Below, piece after piece: positions 22,073-37,000 of a stretch of DNA of 64,000 nt. A model generated the notes under the pieces. It was not told where the DNA came from, did not search any database, and was given only the letters and a program-made list of their open reading frames with translations. Both the position numbers and the translations under genes were made by a program. Origin of the DNA: Cytospora piceicola (taxonomy: Eukaryota; Ascomycota; Sordariomycetes; Diaporthales; Cytosporaceae); assembly GCA_023375675.1 (NCBI GenBank), contig JALQBC010000037.1, forward strand, positions 124,001-188,000, given 5' to 3'. Within the stretch, counting starts at the first letter, position 1; every line of letters begins with the position of its first letter.

Positions 22073-23377
22073 CTAATAGCTTTTTCTATTTTATAATAGC
22101 TTCGTACTATCGATCTACCTATATTACTTATAGCCTTATACGTATAAGCTTTTTTTAATCGTTTACGATATCCTTATAAAAAGCCGATGTTTTTTTAATT
22201 ATTACCTTTAATCGGTCCGCTGTCGGACCGACTATAAGGTATAATGCCTACAGTATTATAGGCCGATACCTTCGGCTTACTATACTGTTTACGCTGTCGA
22301 TTAAGCCCGGTCTATATATCTCTTTACCTTAATCGTTAACTCGTTTAAATCGATTAGGCGTATTAAAGCCTTATTTAGCGATACTTTTATTATTACGTCG
22401 GCTAGATTATCGTTACTATATCTATTATATCTTATAAATCTCTTATTTTTTATATAACTAGCGTAGTAATATAATATCGATTATTAGCCGTTTCTTTTTT
22501 ATTGTAATTACTTAGCTTAACTAAGTACTCTTATAATAAATACAAGTTTATATAGATTATAAAAAGAATTATCGGAAAGTCTAGTTAATCGGTAATTATC
22601 TTTAAAGTAAATAAAATTATAACGTTAAAATTAAAGCCGTTAGTTATACTGTAAATCTTTAATATTAAAACGCTTTATATAATACGTTTATATTTTATAA
22701 AAAACTAGTATAAAACGTTACTTTATATTTTATATTATATACTATTATTAATTGTTTTCTTATCGACGAAAATAATTATAAAGCCGATTTAAAAACTAAG
22801 ATCTCGGTTATTTATAAAAGAACTATCGATAAAAACAGTTAGTTTAGCTTTTATTAAATTTAAAATAATATATTATAAACTCTTTTTAACGTTCTTTATT
22901 TATTATTTAAAGCGTTAATTTAATAGCTTATAGTCTTTTATATTTAAGTTTTAAATTTAAGCTATAATAAAAAGATTAAAGATAGCTTTTAGCTAATAAA
23001 TCGATATTAAATATATTTTATAAGTATACTATTCGAGATACTTTTAAGTATAGTTAAACGCTTTCGAGTTAACCTTTTCGATTTTAACGCCTTATTTTTT
23101 TTACTTAACTTCTATAAATTTATCGTCGTATATTATTACTTTAATATTGTTAAAATCGAAGGGAATACTTAATAAAAGCTTTATTTTAAGCTTATATTTA
23201 ATTATTACCTTTTAAATCTCTTCTTTTTCCGTTATCGAAAAAGCTAGGGTTTCGAGTATAAAGGTATCGTCGGTTTATATATCGATAATATTAAAAGAGT
23301 TTTTACCGCCGGCTATAATAAAAAGGTAAAGGTTATATATAAATATATTTATACCGAGTTTTATACAATAGTATTTA

Positions 23378-23561
23378 GTGAAGCAGAATAGGGTATTAAA
23401 GTGTATTCATTGTAGGTCTGTCTGTTGTTATTGTTTCTTACTAACTAAAGGCCTTAAGGGCCTTAATAGCTAGGTTTTAGTAGGGCATCTAGCATTCTGC
23501 CGGGCGGTTAGGCCTAGCCGGCCGGCAGGCTAAAATGGCCTGCACCTTATTACGCTACAAC
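23378..23561. mobile_element. 184-bp GC-richer insertion with 8-bp direct repeats, not RIP-mutated
   Basis: Flanked on both sides by AGTATTTA (23370-23377 and 23562-23569). The interior keeps CpA, TpG and GC-rich palindromes (GGCCTTAAGGGCC, GCCGGCCGGC) amid RIP-mutated DNA. Its ends GTGAAGC and GCTACAAC are only weakly inverted. The 8-bp duplication is compatible with an hAT-type miniature element that arrived after RIP, or was too short to be a RIP target. Confidence 0.55.
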
Positions 23562-24198
23562 AGTATTTATAATACGTTATTTACTAGTATACGCTTACTT
23601 CGGTAATACTATAAAAAGGCTTTATAAGCTATATAATAGTATTTAAAAAGTATTAAGGCTTAAGTTTTTTCGGTAATATAGCTAAGATTATTTATACTAA
23701 CTTTAATTTTAATTAAAAATAAGCTTATATAATATTATAAAGCTTTATAATTATACTTATTTAGAGTAAAGATAAGATAAAGGCGGCGATAATACGTTAG
23801 CTAACTTTTTAAATCGTTAATAATTAAGTAAGGATATCCTTTTTACCGGCGTTATTATACTTTTAAATAATAAAGCGTAACTTTTTATACGGCTTTTTAG
23901 TTTTACCTTTAACCTTATAGACTATTTACGCTTTAAATAAGTAATATAAGCTATAAGCCTTTTAATTAAATAGCTTAAAACAGAAAACACTATAGCTAAT
24001 AAAGTTTATAATTTCTTTCGTATTAAACTTTTCGAAAGGCTTGCTAAGGCTAATAATAACGCTATTATAATATAGCTTTAAAGCTAACTTATAATTATCC
24101 TTCTCTTTTTAAGTAAAAAAGATAAAAGTAACCGAGGTAATAAAGCAGTTAGTTTAAGCTTATTTTTAAACTTAAAAGGCCGGTTGCGCTTTTATAGC

Positions 24199-24370
24199 CT
24201 TTATAGTTCGGTCTACGCCGGAACGACTAATAGCTATAGCTCGGTCTACGCCGGACCGAATAAAAGAGATACTTTAAAGATCTATACCGGATCGAGCGAA
24301 AAGGATATTTTAAAGGTCTATACCGAGGTTTATACTAGACCGAATAAAAAGGATACTTTAAAAGTTATAT
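24199..24370. repeat. Imperfect ~40-bp minisatellite inside the Copia interior
   Basis: About four units built on TCGGTCTACGCCGGACCGAA and the following AAAAGGATACTTTAAAG, degenerating rightward to TCTATACCGAGG. This is the only place in 24.0-47.5 kb with an open plus-strand frame above 60 codons (24184-24387), which I read as a repeat by-product, not a gene. Confidence 0.6.
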
Positions 24371-25054
24371 CTTTAAAATCGTTATAAAGATATAAGTAAA
24401 CTAGTATAAATCGAAATTTAACAGGTTTATTAAAAAGGTCTAGTATAAAATCGTACTTATCGATAGTAAGTAGCTTATATAAGCCTTATTAGCCTTCTTT
24501 TTCTCGCTATATATATACCTTACTTTAAAAAGGTAAGGCTATTTAATCGCTTACGTTTAAGCTATTTTGTATAGTAATACCTTTACTAACTTATCGTTTT
24601 ATAAAGAGTTTTTATAATACTTTTATAGCCTTTATAATTACCTTTATATATTATAGTATCGATAGCGATAAAAGTAAATTAAAATTTACTTAAAGGAAGG
24701 CGCCGAAGATAAGTAGTATAAGTACTAACCTATCCGGTCCCGTTATATCGTTAATAGCTTTAACGGCTATTTATAAGATAGTATCGTTATTAAAAATAGT
24801 CGAAAGCTCGGCGTATAAAATCTTAAAGGTATAGTATAAAAAGCTATAATATCTCTCGACTTTTCCGATAGACTAATAAGCCTTTATAAATACCTATTTA
24901 TATATAATCTATAACGATAATTAAAATAATTACGGTATAAAGGCTCGATTTCGATTATGTAATATCGTTAATTATCGAAGAGGTTCTGCCTATCGAAAGA
25001 AAAGAGAGAAGAAACAGAACTTAAAGCTTAAGCCTAGCTATTTAAACTAAAGTG

Positions 25055-25144
25055 TAGGCGATTCGGAAAGCTTATCGATAAGGCTAGTAATAGGGTCAGT
25101 ATGTAACTCTAACCCTGCTACTAGCCCCGCTTCCGTTCGCCTTA
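25055..25144. mobile_element. ~85-bp fold-back (palindromic) insertion, TA-flanked
   Basis: The left arm contains GGCGATTCGGAAAGC and GGCTAGTAATAGGGT. The right arm contains AACCCTGCTACTAGCC and GCTTCCGTTCGCC, the reverse complement with few mismatches. TA flanks both ends (25055-25056, 25143-25144). It keeps normal base composition inside RIP-mutated DNA. A miniature Tc1/mariner-like fold-back element is plausible. Confidence 0.5.
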
Positions 25145-27166
25145 TAACTATAATATAATCCTTATAATTTTAGCTTTATTTCAGAATTCTATCGATACGA
25201 AATTAGTACCGGTATTATAAACTAACTAATAAAAAGGTCTAAGATATATATCTATCTATATTATCCGGAGGGTTTTTTATATATATTTAACAGATAATAA
25301 GGTTAAAAAGCGTATAGCTTAAAAAGACGTTAATAAGTCTATAACGTAAAGTACTAGCTTTCCGAGTAAGTATATAACGTCGACGATAAGCTTATAATTA
25401 AAGTTATAATCGTTTTTTAAGGTAAATTTAAATCGTCGAAAAGTAAAGCCTTTTATCTAATAATAATAACAGAACTTCGTAATAACCTTAAAGACTATAA
25501 CGTCGATCTTATAGCCGGTATTTGTTAATAGCCGGGATAGTCGATTAATAGTCGGATATTCGAAATAACGATAAAAATAACGTAGCTTTTTTTCTATAAA
25601 AAAAGCGCCGGTATCTCGCTTTAAAAGAAAAAACTATAAATAGCCTTACTTCCGGATAATAAAAACAGCCTTTTTTTTATTTTATCCGGTAACTTTTATT
25701 AACTTATTTCTAGTATTTCGAAAAAAAAAACGTTTAATTTATTTATATCTTAAACGTATAAAAAGAACGATATAAGTATATTAACGATATAAAAAGTTAT
25801 AGCTCTAATAAGTAAGCTAATGTCGATAGTATTAAAAAAAGATAACTATACCTTTCGGCTAAACTTAATAATAGCTTTACCGGCTTTAGTTTTATTTATT
25901 TCTACCGAAAGATCTTTATATTAAAAAGCGAAGTATTAGTTATAGCTTATAGTTAAAAACTCTGCCGCTTTAATATTAAAGATAATACTTTAAAATTTTA
26001 GCTTTAAATAACGTCTTTAAAAAGTAAACTATAAAGCTAAAACAACAGTATCTTTATATCCGGCTTTGCCGTTATCGTTATTAGAAATAGTATAAAGGAA
26101 AGCCGTGTTTATTAGCTAGTATATAGCTTTTCTATTCTCGAAAACGTTAGCTTTACTATTATTATTATTATTATCTTATTCGGCTAAGCTATTAATACTA
26201 TAAGCGGCTTTATAGCCTTTATAGTTAATTAAAAAGGCTATAAAGCCTTTTTCTATAGCCGATTTATTATAGTATTTATATTATATTAAGTATTAGTTTT
26301 AAGAACGTTATCTTTCTTTTAAGGTATACTTTATAAACTAATAGCCTTTTTAATTATAAATAAAGCACTTCTTTTTCTTATACGGTTACCGGCGTTTATT
26401 ATTCCGACGGTTATTATAAAAGGTCTTTTTATAAAAGCCGAAACCGCTTCCTTAAAAGTTAAAACCTTTTTATTAATAGTTATTATTATATCGACGGTCG
26501 AGGTAATAAGCTTTATTATTAAGCTATTTTTAAACGAATTAGCTATCGGTATTATTCTTTTATTTAAAAGATAGTTTAAGAGATAAATAAAAGTTTTAAA
26601 AGAGCTTTTTATAAAAAGTAATAGGTATATAGAAAATATACTTAAACTTAACTACTTCTTTATATACTCGAAAGACTGTTATCTTTAAAATCTTGTTATT
26701 AACGTAATAAAGGCCGAAGGTATATTAATAAAGCTAAAACTTATTTAGTATAAGATGTAAGACTTTATAAGAGCTTTTATTAACGTTATCTTTATTATTC
26801 CGAAAGCTATTAAACGTTATACTAGTTTAATCGTTATAGTACTATTAATAATTTATATCGGTTTTAAAGTAAGTCTTTAGCTTTTTATACGCTATAGTAA
26901 AATTATTTATTATATTAATATAGTAAATATAATAAGCTTTAGCTTTTTTAATAAAAATTCGAAGAAGTATAACGTAAAACTAATCCGGCTAAATAATACT
27001 ATAATAATAAAGATTTATAAAAATCTTTAGCTTATTATTTAATAAGTTATAAAGCTTTTTAGTTTACTTCTTATCTTTATTTTAAGCTTTTAAAAAAGCT
27101 ATAATCTTTTTTAGTTCTAGTATACAGTTAAGTACTTAATAGGAAAAAAGAGTTTTATAAAGGTTA

Positions 27167-27404
27167 TATTATACACCTACCGGTAGGTTTGTAGCGAACC
27201 TACCTGTAAACGCACTTACGAATTTATCGTATATTTACCGGTAATTCGGACGGTTAAACGTACGGTAATTATATAGTAAACTTAAGGTAAGTTTATAGTA
27301 GGTTTATAAGTTTGTATATAGTTTATAAGAATACTTAGTTATATAAAGAGAAAGAGAGAGAATCGATTTTTATTATATACTACTATACTATACTGTTACT
27401 ATTA
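27167..27404 (+). repeat. Gypsy LTR A
   Basis: 238 bp; contains CTACCGGTAGGTTTGTAGCG. It is the least mutated of the three LTRs. Terminal TG/CA are seen as TA/TA, as RIP would produce. Confidence 0.85.
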
Positions 27405-30400
27405 AATAGTAGTTATAATTTAAATACGCTCTGTTATATATCGTTTAGCCTTTTAATACTACGAATTAGGTTTATCGAACTATACTATAATAGTTATTAA
27501 ATTACTATTACTATAGTAGCTAATAGGTAATTAGCTTTAATCTTCGGATTTTAAAAGATCGAAAAGCGTAAAAACGTTATTTTATTTATTTAGCCGGTAT
27601 TATTACTTATTTACTATAACTTACCGGTTATTTACTATAGGAATTTTATATTATAGCTATATCGGGTTTAAATAATATATTTAATATACGTTTCCCGGAT
27701 ATATTCTTAATAGTACTTTAAAACTATATAATTATTAAAGATATTTAGCTTTTATATTATATTAAAGTAGCTATTACCGAATACTTTACTTAATACTAAC
27801 TTTATATTATAAACTATAATTTTACCTTTTTAAAATACTCGACTAACTATACTAATTAATAGTAGCTTTATACTTTTTACTTTAAATATTATTATAATAA
27901 TTAAAATAAAAACAACTAACTTTATTATACTTAAAAACGTTTTATAAAATATATTTATAAAGTATATTACTTTAATTATTAGCTATAAAAGCTTAATAAC
28001 GTTTATTTCTTTATTATTATATATAATTAGTTTAATAAAAATATTAAGTTTTATTATAAATTCTAGTATTTTTATAATTTATAATAGTTAAATTATATTT
28101 ATAACTTAAAATAATATAAACCGATCTATTAATTTCTATAAAAACTTAAGTTTAAAAGCTTATTTTATAAAAAATAAAAGCTACTTTTTAAAGTAATATT
28201 TAGTTTAAGCTAAATAAAACGTAAATAAAAGGTAATTATTTATAATATATTAAAAACTCTGTTTTTATTAAAATACTAACTTTTTATTTATACTTTAGTT
28301 AAACTAGTAGTTTATATAGTAAAAGAACTTAAAGTATTAAAAAGCTAAAAAATAATAGTCGAAATAAATAAAGAAAATAAAAAGACTATTTAAAACTTTA
28401 AATAATAATTAAAAATAATAGAAAGTATATAGTATAATAATTTAAAGGTTTTATCTTTATTTAAATTAATAATTAAAACTATTTACTTATATATTATATT
28501 ATCTTTAATTATTTTTATAATATTACTATAAAAATAAAACTTAGTTTTATAAGTTATTTAAACTAATATACTTAATTAACTAGAAATTACTTTAATATAA
28601 ATAAATCTTTTAAGTAGTTTTAAAAAAGAATAATATATTAACGCTATAATTTTTATATTAAAAAATACCGAAGCGTTTTAACTATATAAGTAAAAAATAA
28701 GTTTATAAATATTATTATTTTATATATTATTAAGTAATTGTTTTAATTTCTATTATATTATTTATAAACTAGCGGCTTACTTTAAGAATTTTCGTTAATA
28801 TAGTTATATTATTTAAAAAAATAATATATAACCTATTAAAAACTATATATATTATATAGCTAATAGCAGTAAAGACTTTAATAACGATTTTAATAATAGC
28901 TTAAATAATAATAAGTTTATTTAGTTATTATTTTAATAAAAATAAAAGTTAAAATATATATAACTATAAATATAAACTATTAATTAGCGTTTTTTAACTA
29001 TTTATAAACTTATTATTTACTTATAAGCTTAAAGAAAATACCTTTAAAAAATTTAAACTATATATTAGTTAAAATAATACTAAAAAACTTATAAAAATAT
29101 TTTATATAGATAATAAAATAATAGTATAAAAAAACCTATTAGCGTTTATTTAACGTTATTATATATATATCGTTAATATTAAAACTTAAAAATAAACTTT
29201 ATATTAAAATATTTTTACTTACTTTACCGGATTTATTTATTTATAGTTTTAAAACACTTTATTAAATAAAGAAAGATCCGATTTAACTATTTACCTCGAT
29301 ATATAAATAAAGTAAAAAGAGTACTTTATTATAAACTTTAATATACTTTATAATATAGCTAACAGAATTTTAAATAGTCTTCGATATATGTAATATAATA
29401 CTTAAAATAATAAGAATATTCTAAACTTTACTTAATATATTCGTTACTTTATTATTTTAGCTAAATAATCGAATAGTTTTATTATTTAAAATATATAAAA
29501 CCGTATCGATAAATAAATAGTTGTTTATTACTTTAATTATCTTAAGTATAATATAAACTTTCGAAACTTTAAATATAAGTTTAAAGCTAAATAAAAGATT
29601 TAATATATATTCGAAAAAAAAGCTATACTTATTTATATAAAGCTATAACAGCTTATTATAAACAGACGTTAACTTAAGCTACTATAATACTAGCTTTAAC
29701 TTATTTGTTTTTAGCTATAAAGAGCCGGCTTTTAATAATTAATCCTGTTATTTAACCGTTTTAACTTTTAACGGTTTAAATAAACTTTACTTTAAGCTTA
29801 AATACTAAAGTAGCCTTTATAGCTTAGTTTAAACGATTATTAAAAGTTATTACTTAAATAGTAAAAATAGTTAATTAAAACGTAATAAGCTGTTTAAAAC
29901 TAATAGTAGGCTACTTATAATCCGCTACTACTTAAGCTAACGTTATAGCTATTAACTAATACTATAAACTAAAGTCTTTTTAAATAACGTTATTTATAAA
30001 AACGTTTTAATTAGCTTAAAATCTTCTAACGTTTTACTTATTAAAATAGTAAAAGTAACGTAATAGCAGAAAACGTTTAGCTTTTTAATATAAATAATAA
30101 TACCTTTTAATATAATACTACTTATAAAAAGAAGTTAATATAAAACGGCTTTTATTTAGTTAATAAAAAGATAACGTTTATTATAATAAACGAACTACTA
30201 AACGATATTAATAAATAAATAAGCTTAAAAAACAACTAACTTAATAACAAAAAAAAACCTTCGAATAATAAATATATAATAATCGAAAACGTTAACGTAT
30301 ATAACTTTAATATAAAGCCGTTTACTCCGAAACTATTAAACGATAGTATTTATTATAAAAGATATTTATTTTATCCGGACGATTTTTATTATATCGAATA

Positions 30401-33400
30401 TAGTTAAGTTTTTTTATTTAAACTACGTTTTTTTAAATACTATCGTTATTATAATAACGTTAAAACGTATTATAATATAATAAAATAAGAAGGTTTTATT
30501 TTAAACTTTAATATACTGTTTTAAGTATCGTCTTATAAAGGTTATAGTTATATATACGCTTATATTAAAGTACGCGGTTTTTTAACCGGATATACTTTTA
30601 ATACTTATTATAATACTAAGGCTTTTAAATATACTATCTTTTAAATAATATTAAACTTAATATTTAGTATTAAAGTAAACTAAAAAGCTTAAGCTAATCT
30701 TTAAAGAATAAGTAAAATAAATACCTTTAATTAAGCCGAGTTTAATATCTTTTATTAAGCTATTTTAAATAATACGTTTACTATTTTATTAGTAAAGATA
30801 AAAGTATAAGTGCTTAAACGTTTAAATATAAAACTATTAATAAAATAAGAATTTATAGTATTATATTATATAGATATTTTTAATTCGGTAACTAACGTAT
30901 TATTTAATTACTTTAACGATATATAAGTAAAAGCGTCGGTTTTTATTAAAACTAGTTTATATAAGTATAAAATAAAAGCCGCTTTTATTACTATAATTTT
31001 ATTATAATTAAGCTGTATTATACTTATTATTAAGCTACTTATAAGAAAACTAAATCTTTTTTATTTAAGTTAAAGTAAAAAGATTAAGTAAATACTTTAA
31101 TTAGCTAAAACTTTTATAGCGTAATAGCTATAAATTAATTGTCTTTTCCTTTAAAAATTAGTAAAAATACTTATTTAAGTATATTTAAACTTATTTTTAA
31201 AAAATATATAAAACGTATAAGATAAAAAAGCACTATTTAAACCTTATTAAATTATAATTAATTACCTTTCTATTATTTTAAGCTATTTATATAAAATATA
31301 ATCGTTAATTTATTTTTTAAGTTTAACTTTATTAACGTATTAAACGCTTTAAATAGTATCGAATAACTTATTAATATTAAAGAATTTATTTTAAATAAAG
31401 TACTTTTAAATAAAATAAATATAAAGATATATAAATATTTTCATTTAAATAAAAAACTCGGTATTACTTATATTAAAAACTTATTTAAAATAAAGCTATT
31501 AAATAATATATATATATACTAGTATTTACTTAAATTTATATTAAAAGTAAACTGTTTTATATATAAGTTTATATATATATTTAAAAATACTTTAAATATT
31601 TAAGTATTTAAAGGTAAGTAAATATAAGTTCTTTTAATTAAAGGCTAATAAAATTAAAAGATATTATAATAACTATACTATTTTAATATAAAAAACTAAA
31701 TAATTATTAATAATATAATAAATAGTCTTTATAAATAAAGTTATATTAAGTAAGTTACTTAATTTACCTTATTTAGCTTACTTATTTTTATAATATAAGA
31801 AATAATAAAAAGTAAATATAAAAGACGTATAGTTATAAACTTTTATACTTTTAATAAAATAATTATTCTTAATATATATTTACTATTTTTTTAATTAAAC
31901 GTCTTTAAAAATATTTTTATTATTAATATAAGCTTATTTTTTTATTAGTTTTAAGTATACCTGCTATATTATAAACAGTTTACTTTAATTAGTTATTATA
32001 GTTAAAAACAGTTAAAAGTTATATTTATAAGATTTTATAACTTACTAACATATATTTAACGTTATATAAACTATATACTCTAGCCGTTTAAGTACTTTAT
32101 TATTACGTTTATTAATAATATTATCGTTTTCTTTAATATTATTAAAGAGTATATAAAGTATTTAAGGTAACTATTTATATTATTTATAAAGCGTTATATA
32201 TTTTTATTAGCTAAGAAATCTTTTATCAGATATTTCTTAATAGAATTACTTAAATTTAAGGTTAATAAACTAAATATATATAATACTTTAAACTAAGTAA
32301 AAACTATTACTTAATTATAGTTCTTTACTATATTATAATAACTTAAGAAGTTTATTAGCTTTATAGGTTATTTTTACTATTTTATACTATAGTATACTAA
32401 ACGTATTAATTTATTATAAAGACAGAAAACTTAAATATTTATTAAAAAACGAAAAGACAGAAAACTTTTAAAAGGTAATACCTAGAAAAACTATATTTAT
32501 TAAACTTCTTTTAAGCTTACTTATAAAAAGGTATACTCTTTTAACAATTTTAAGTCGGCTTTAATAAATAAAAACGCCTTATTTTATTAAAACCTAAATA
32601 AGTTATTATTTATTTAGTTAAATACTTTAAAAGAAGTTAGATTTTTAAACGTTATTTTTTAATTAAACGATAATTTAAAATAAAACTAAAAGTTACTTAT
32701 ACTTTATACTTAAATTCGTTTATTATAATATTTAAGTAAAACTATTAATATAGCCGAATATAAATACTAGTTAACCGAACTTAAAGTTACTTATTTAGTA
32801 TAACTAGTTTATAAACTTTATATAGTTATTAGTTTAAACTATAAATAACTTATATACGTCTTTATAAACTATATTATTACTAACGGTATTATTAAGTAAA
32901 CGTTTTTCGATATAATAAATAAAACTAAAATAAATATAAAGCTTATTTTTACGTTAAAGTATTTAAGCTAATATAGTTTAAACGTTTACTATATTTTAAA
33001 GGTAATTAATATATTAGCAGATATTATTTTTAAGCTATTAATAAGTTAATAGCTTATAAAAGATAATAGTATACTTAGTAAATTATAAGAAAATACTATT
33101 TTATATAGTATATTTAAGATTTTTATTAACTAAGCGTTTAAAGATTATATTATTATAAAATACTAAAAATATATTAGTTAAACTAATATTATTTAATAAC
33201 TATAAAGTAATTAAATAAAAGTAAATATACTATTTAAATTAAATATAAATAAACTTTTATATTTTATAAAGCTATTAAGTAAATAACGCTTTTATATCTT
33301 AGCAGAAATAACTATAGATTTTATTATTAAAGCTTATAACGTTAAATATTATTTTAATAAAAATAAAGTTTAATATAATTTTACTAACTAGTTTATAATT

Positions 33401-33820
33401 AAAAATTACTATCGGAAAGTCTTTAAATATATTAAGAATTATACGGTTTATATAGTAAATCGTAATAAAAATTAATAGTTATTAAATAAAATATAGCTTA
33501 TTTTCTTACCGTTAATCCTGTTTTATACTATTACTATAGACTTTATAATAGCTTTACTTAACGTTTTAACTACTAATACTTTATAAGTTATCTTTAAAGT
33601 ACTTTTCTTTAACGTTTTATTTTTAGTTATAAATAAATATAATAAAGTAACTATTATTATCTTTAATAATACTATATATATAGCTATAAATTAAGTATAT
33701 ATACTATTATATATATTATATTTATATAATTAAAGTATTTTATAACGTATTATTTTTAATAAAGATTTTAAGTTTTTTTCAGACTTTTAATAAAGCTTAT
33801 AGTCTAGTTTAAATATTAAG
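27405..33820 (+). pseudogene. Gypsy interior, copy 1 (truncated within integrase)
   Basis: RIP-mutated gag-pol region. The RT catalytic motif is at about 32108-32128 (FINN for YVDD), followed by an RNase H/tether region, then the start of the integrase core to 33820, where LTR B intervenes. Stops occur every few codons. The gag start cannot be placed. Confidence 0.65.
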
Positions 33821-34058
33821 TATTATATACTTACTAGTAGGTTTATAGCGAACTTACTTATAAATACATTTATAAATTCACTATATATTTACCGGTAATT
33901 TAGACGGTTAAACGTATAGTAATTATATAGTAAACTTAAGGTAAGTTTATAATAGGTTTATAAGTTTATATATAGTTTATAAAAGTACTTAGTTATATAA
34001 AGAAAGAAAAAGAGAATTTATCTTTATTATATACTATTATACCGTACTGTTATTATTA
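33821..34058 (+). repeat. Gypsy LTR B (junction of the tandem duplication)
   Basis: 238 bp. It is preceded directly by interior sequence from the middle of integrase (AAATATTAAG), not by a polypurine tract, which marks the duplication junction. Confidence 0.85.
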
Positions 34059-37000
34059 AATAATAGCTATAATTTAAATACGTTTTATTACGTATCGTTT
34101 AGCTTTTTAATATTACGAATTAAGTTTATTAAACTATATTATAATAGTTATCGAGTTATTATTATTATAATAATTAGTAAGTAATTAGCTTTAATCTTCG
34201 GATTTTAAAAAATCGAAAAGCGTAAAAACGTTATTTTATTTATTTAGCCGGTATTATTACTTATTTACTATAACTTACCGGTTATTTACTATAAGAATTC
34301 TGTATATAGCTATATTAAGTTTAAACGATATACTTAATATACGTTTCCCGGATATATTCTTAATAATACTATAAACTATACAGTTATTAAAGATATTTAA
34401 CTCTTATATTATATTAAAGTAGTTATTACTAAATACCTTACTTAATATTAACTTTACATTATAAACTATAATTTTACTTTTTTAAAGTGTTTAACTAGCT
34501 ATATTAACTAATAATAGCTTTATATCTTTTACTTTAAGTATTATTATAATAATTAAAATAAAAACGACTAACTTTGCTATATTCGAAAACGCTTTATAGA
34601 ATATATTTATAAAATATACTACTTTAATTACTAACTATAAAAGCTTAATAACGTTTATTTCTTTATCGTTATATATAGCTAGTACGGTAAAAATATCGAG
34701 TTTTATTATAAATTCTAGTACTTTTATAACTTATAACGGTTAAGCTATATTTATAACTTAAAGAAACGTAAACCGATTTATTAGTCTTTATAAAAACTTA
34801 AGTTTAAAGGCTTATTTTATAAAGAATAAAGGCTACTTTTTAAAACGATACTCGGTTTAAGTTAAATAAAGCGTAAACGAAAAGTAATTATTTATAACGC
34901 TTTAAAAACTCTGTTTTTATTAAAATACTAACCTTCTACTTATACTTTAGTTAAACCGGTAGTTTATATAATAAGAAAACTTAAAGTATTAAAAAGCCGA
35001 AAAATAACGGTTAAAACAGATAGAAAAGATAAAAGAACTACTTAAAACCTCGAATAATAATTAAAAACGACAGAGAATATATAGTATAATAATTTAAAAG
35101 TTCTACTTTTATTTAAATTAATAACCGAAACTATTTACTTATACGTTATATTGTTTTTAATTATTTTTATAATACTATTATAAAAAGAAAACTAAGTTTT
35201 ATAAGCCGTTTAAATAAATATACTTAACCGACCGGAAATTACTTTAATATAAATAAACCTTTTAGGTAGTTTTAAAAAGAAACGTTATATTAACGTTATA
35301 ATTTTTATATTAAAAAACACCGAAGCGTTTTAACTATATAAGTAAAAAATAGGTTTATAAGTACTATCGTTTTATATACTACTAGATAATCTTTTTAATT
35401 TCTACTATACTACTTATAAACTAACAGCTTACTTTAAGAATTCTTATTAATATAGTTATATTACTTAAGAAAGTAATATATAACCTGTTAAAAACTATAT
35501 ATATTATATAACCGGTAACGGTAAAGACTTTAATAACGACTTTAATAATAGCTTAAATAATAATAACTTTGTTTATAATTATAATTAAGATAGAAGTTTA
35601 CTTAGTTATCGTTTTAATAAAAATAAAAGTTAAAATATACGTAACTATAAATGTAAACTATTAATTAGCGTTCTTTAACTACTTATAAACCTATTATTTA
35701 CTTATAAGTTTAAAGAAAATACTTTCAGAAGATTTAAACTATATATTAGTTAGAATAATACTAAAGAACTTATAAAAATATCTTATATAAATAATAAAGT
35801 AATAATATAAAAAAACCTATTAACGTTTATTTAATAATATTATATATATATTATTAATATCGAGACTTAATAACAGACTTTATATTAAAATCTCTTTACT
35901 TACTTTATTAAATTTACTTATTTATAGTTTTAAAATACTTTATTAAATAAAGAAAAATCTAACTTAACTATTTACCTTAATATATAAATAAAGTAAAAAA
36001 AGTACTTTATTATAAACTTTAATATACTTTATAATATAGTTAACAGAATTTTAAATAGCCTTCGATATATATAACGTAATACCTGAAATAATAAGAATAT
36101 TCTAGACTTTACTTAACGTATTTATTACTTTACCGTTTTAGCTAAATAGCTAAATAGTTTTATCGTTTAAAATATATAAGATCGAATCGATAAACAAATA
36201 GTCGCCTATTACTTTAATTACTTTAAGTATAACGCTAACTTTTAAAACTTTAAATGTAAGCTTAAAGCTAAGTAAAAGACTTAATATATACTCGAAAAAA
36301 AAGTCGCGTCTGTTTAAATAAGAGTATAATAGGCCGTTATAGATAAATAATAACTTAAGCTACTGCAATACTAGCTTATTCGTTCTTAACTATAAAAAGC
36401 CGGCTTTTAATAACTAGCCTTATTATTTAACCGTTTTAACTTCTAACGGTTTAAATAAGCTTTACTTTAAGCTTAAGCACTAAAATAACCTTTATAGCTT
36501 AGTTTAAGCAATTATTAAAAGTTATTACTTAAATAGTAAAAACAGCTAATTAAAACATAAAAAGCTGTTAAAAACTAATAATAAGCTACTTATAATCTGT
36601 TACCGCTTAAAGTAGTACTACGGTTACTAACTAATACTATAAACTAAAGTCTTTTTAAATAACGTTACTTATAAAAGCGTTATAATTAGCTTAAAATCTT
36701 CTAACGTTTTACTTATTAAAATAATAAAGATAACGTAATAGTGAAAGACACTTAGCTCTTTAATATAAACAACGGTACCTTTTAATATAATACTACTTAT
36801 AAAAAAAAGCTAATATAAAACGGTTTTTATCCGGTTAATAAAGAAATAACGTTTATTATAATAGATAAACTATTAAACAATATTAGTAAACAGATAAGCT
36901 TAAAAGATAACTAACCTAATAACAAAAAAAAACCTTTAAATAATAAATATATAATAATTAAAAACGTCGATATATATAATTTTAATATAAAACCGTTTAC

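Noticed and set aside
24184..24387. 67-codon plus-strand frame in the RIP block
   Set aside because: By-product of an imperfect minisatellite; the element's genes are on the other strand.
33821..34058. LTR B as the 3' LTR of a complete first Gypsy element
   Set aside because: Copy 1 stops inside integrase immediately before LTR B, so it is a duplication junction, not the end of a complete element.
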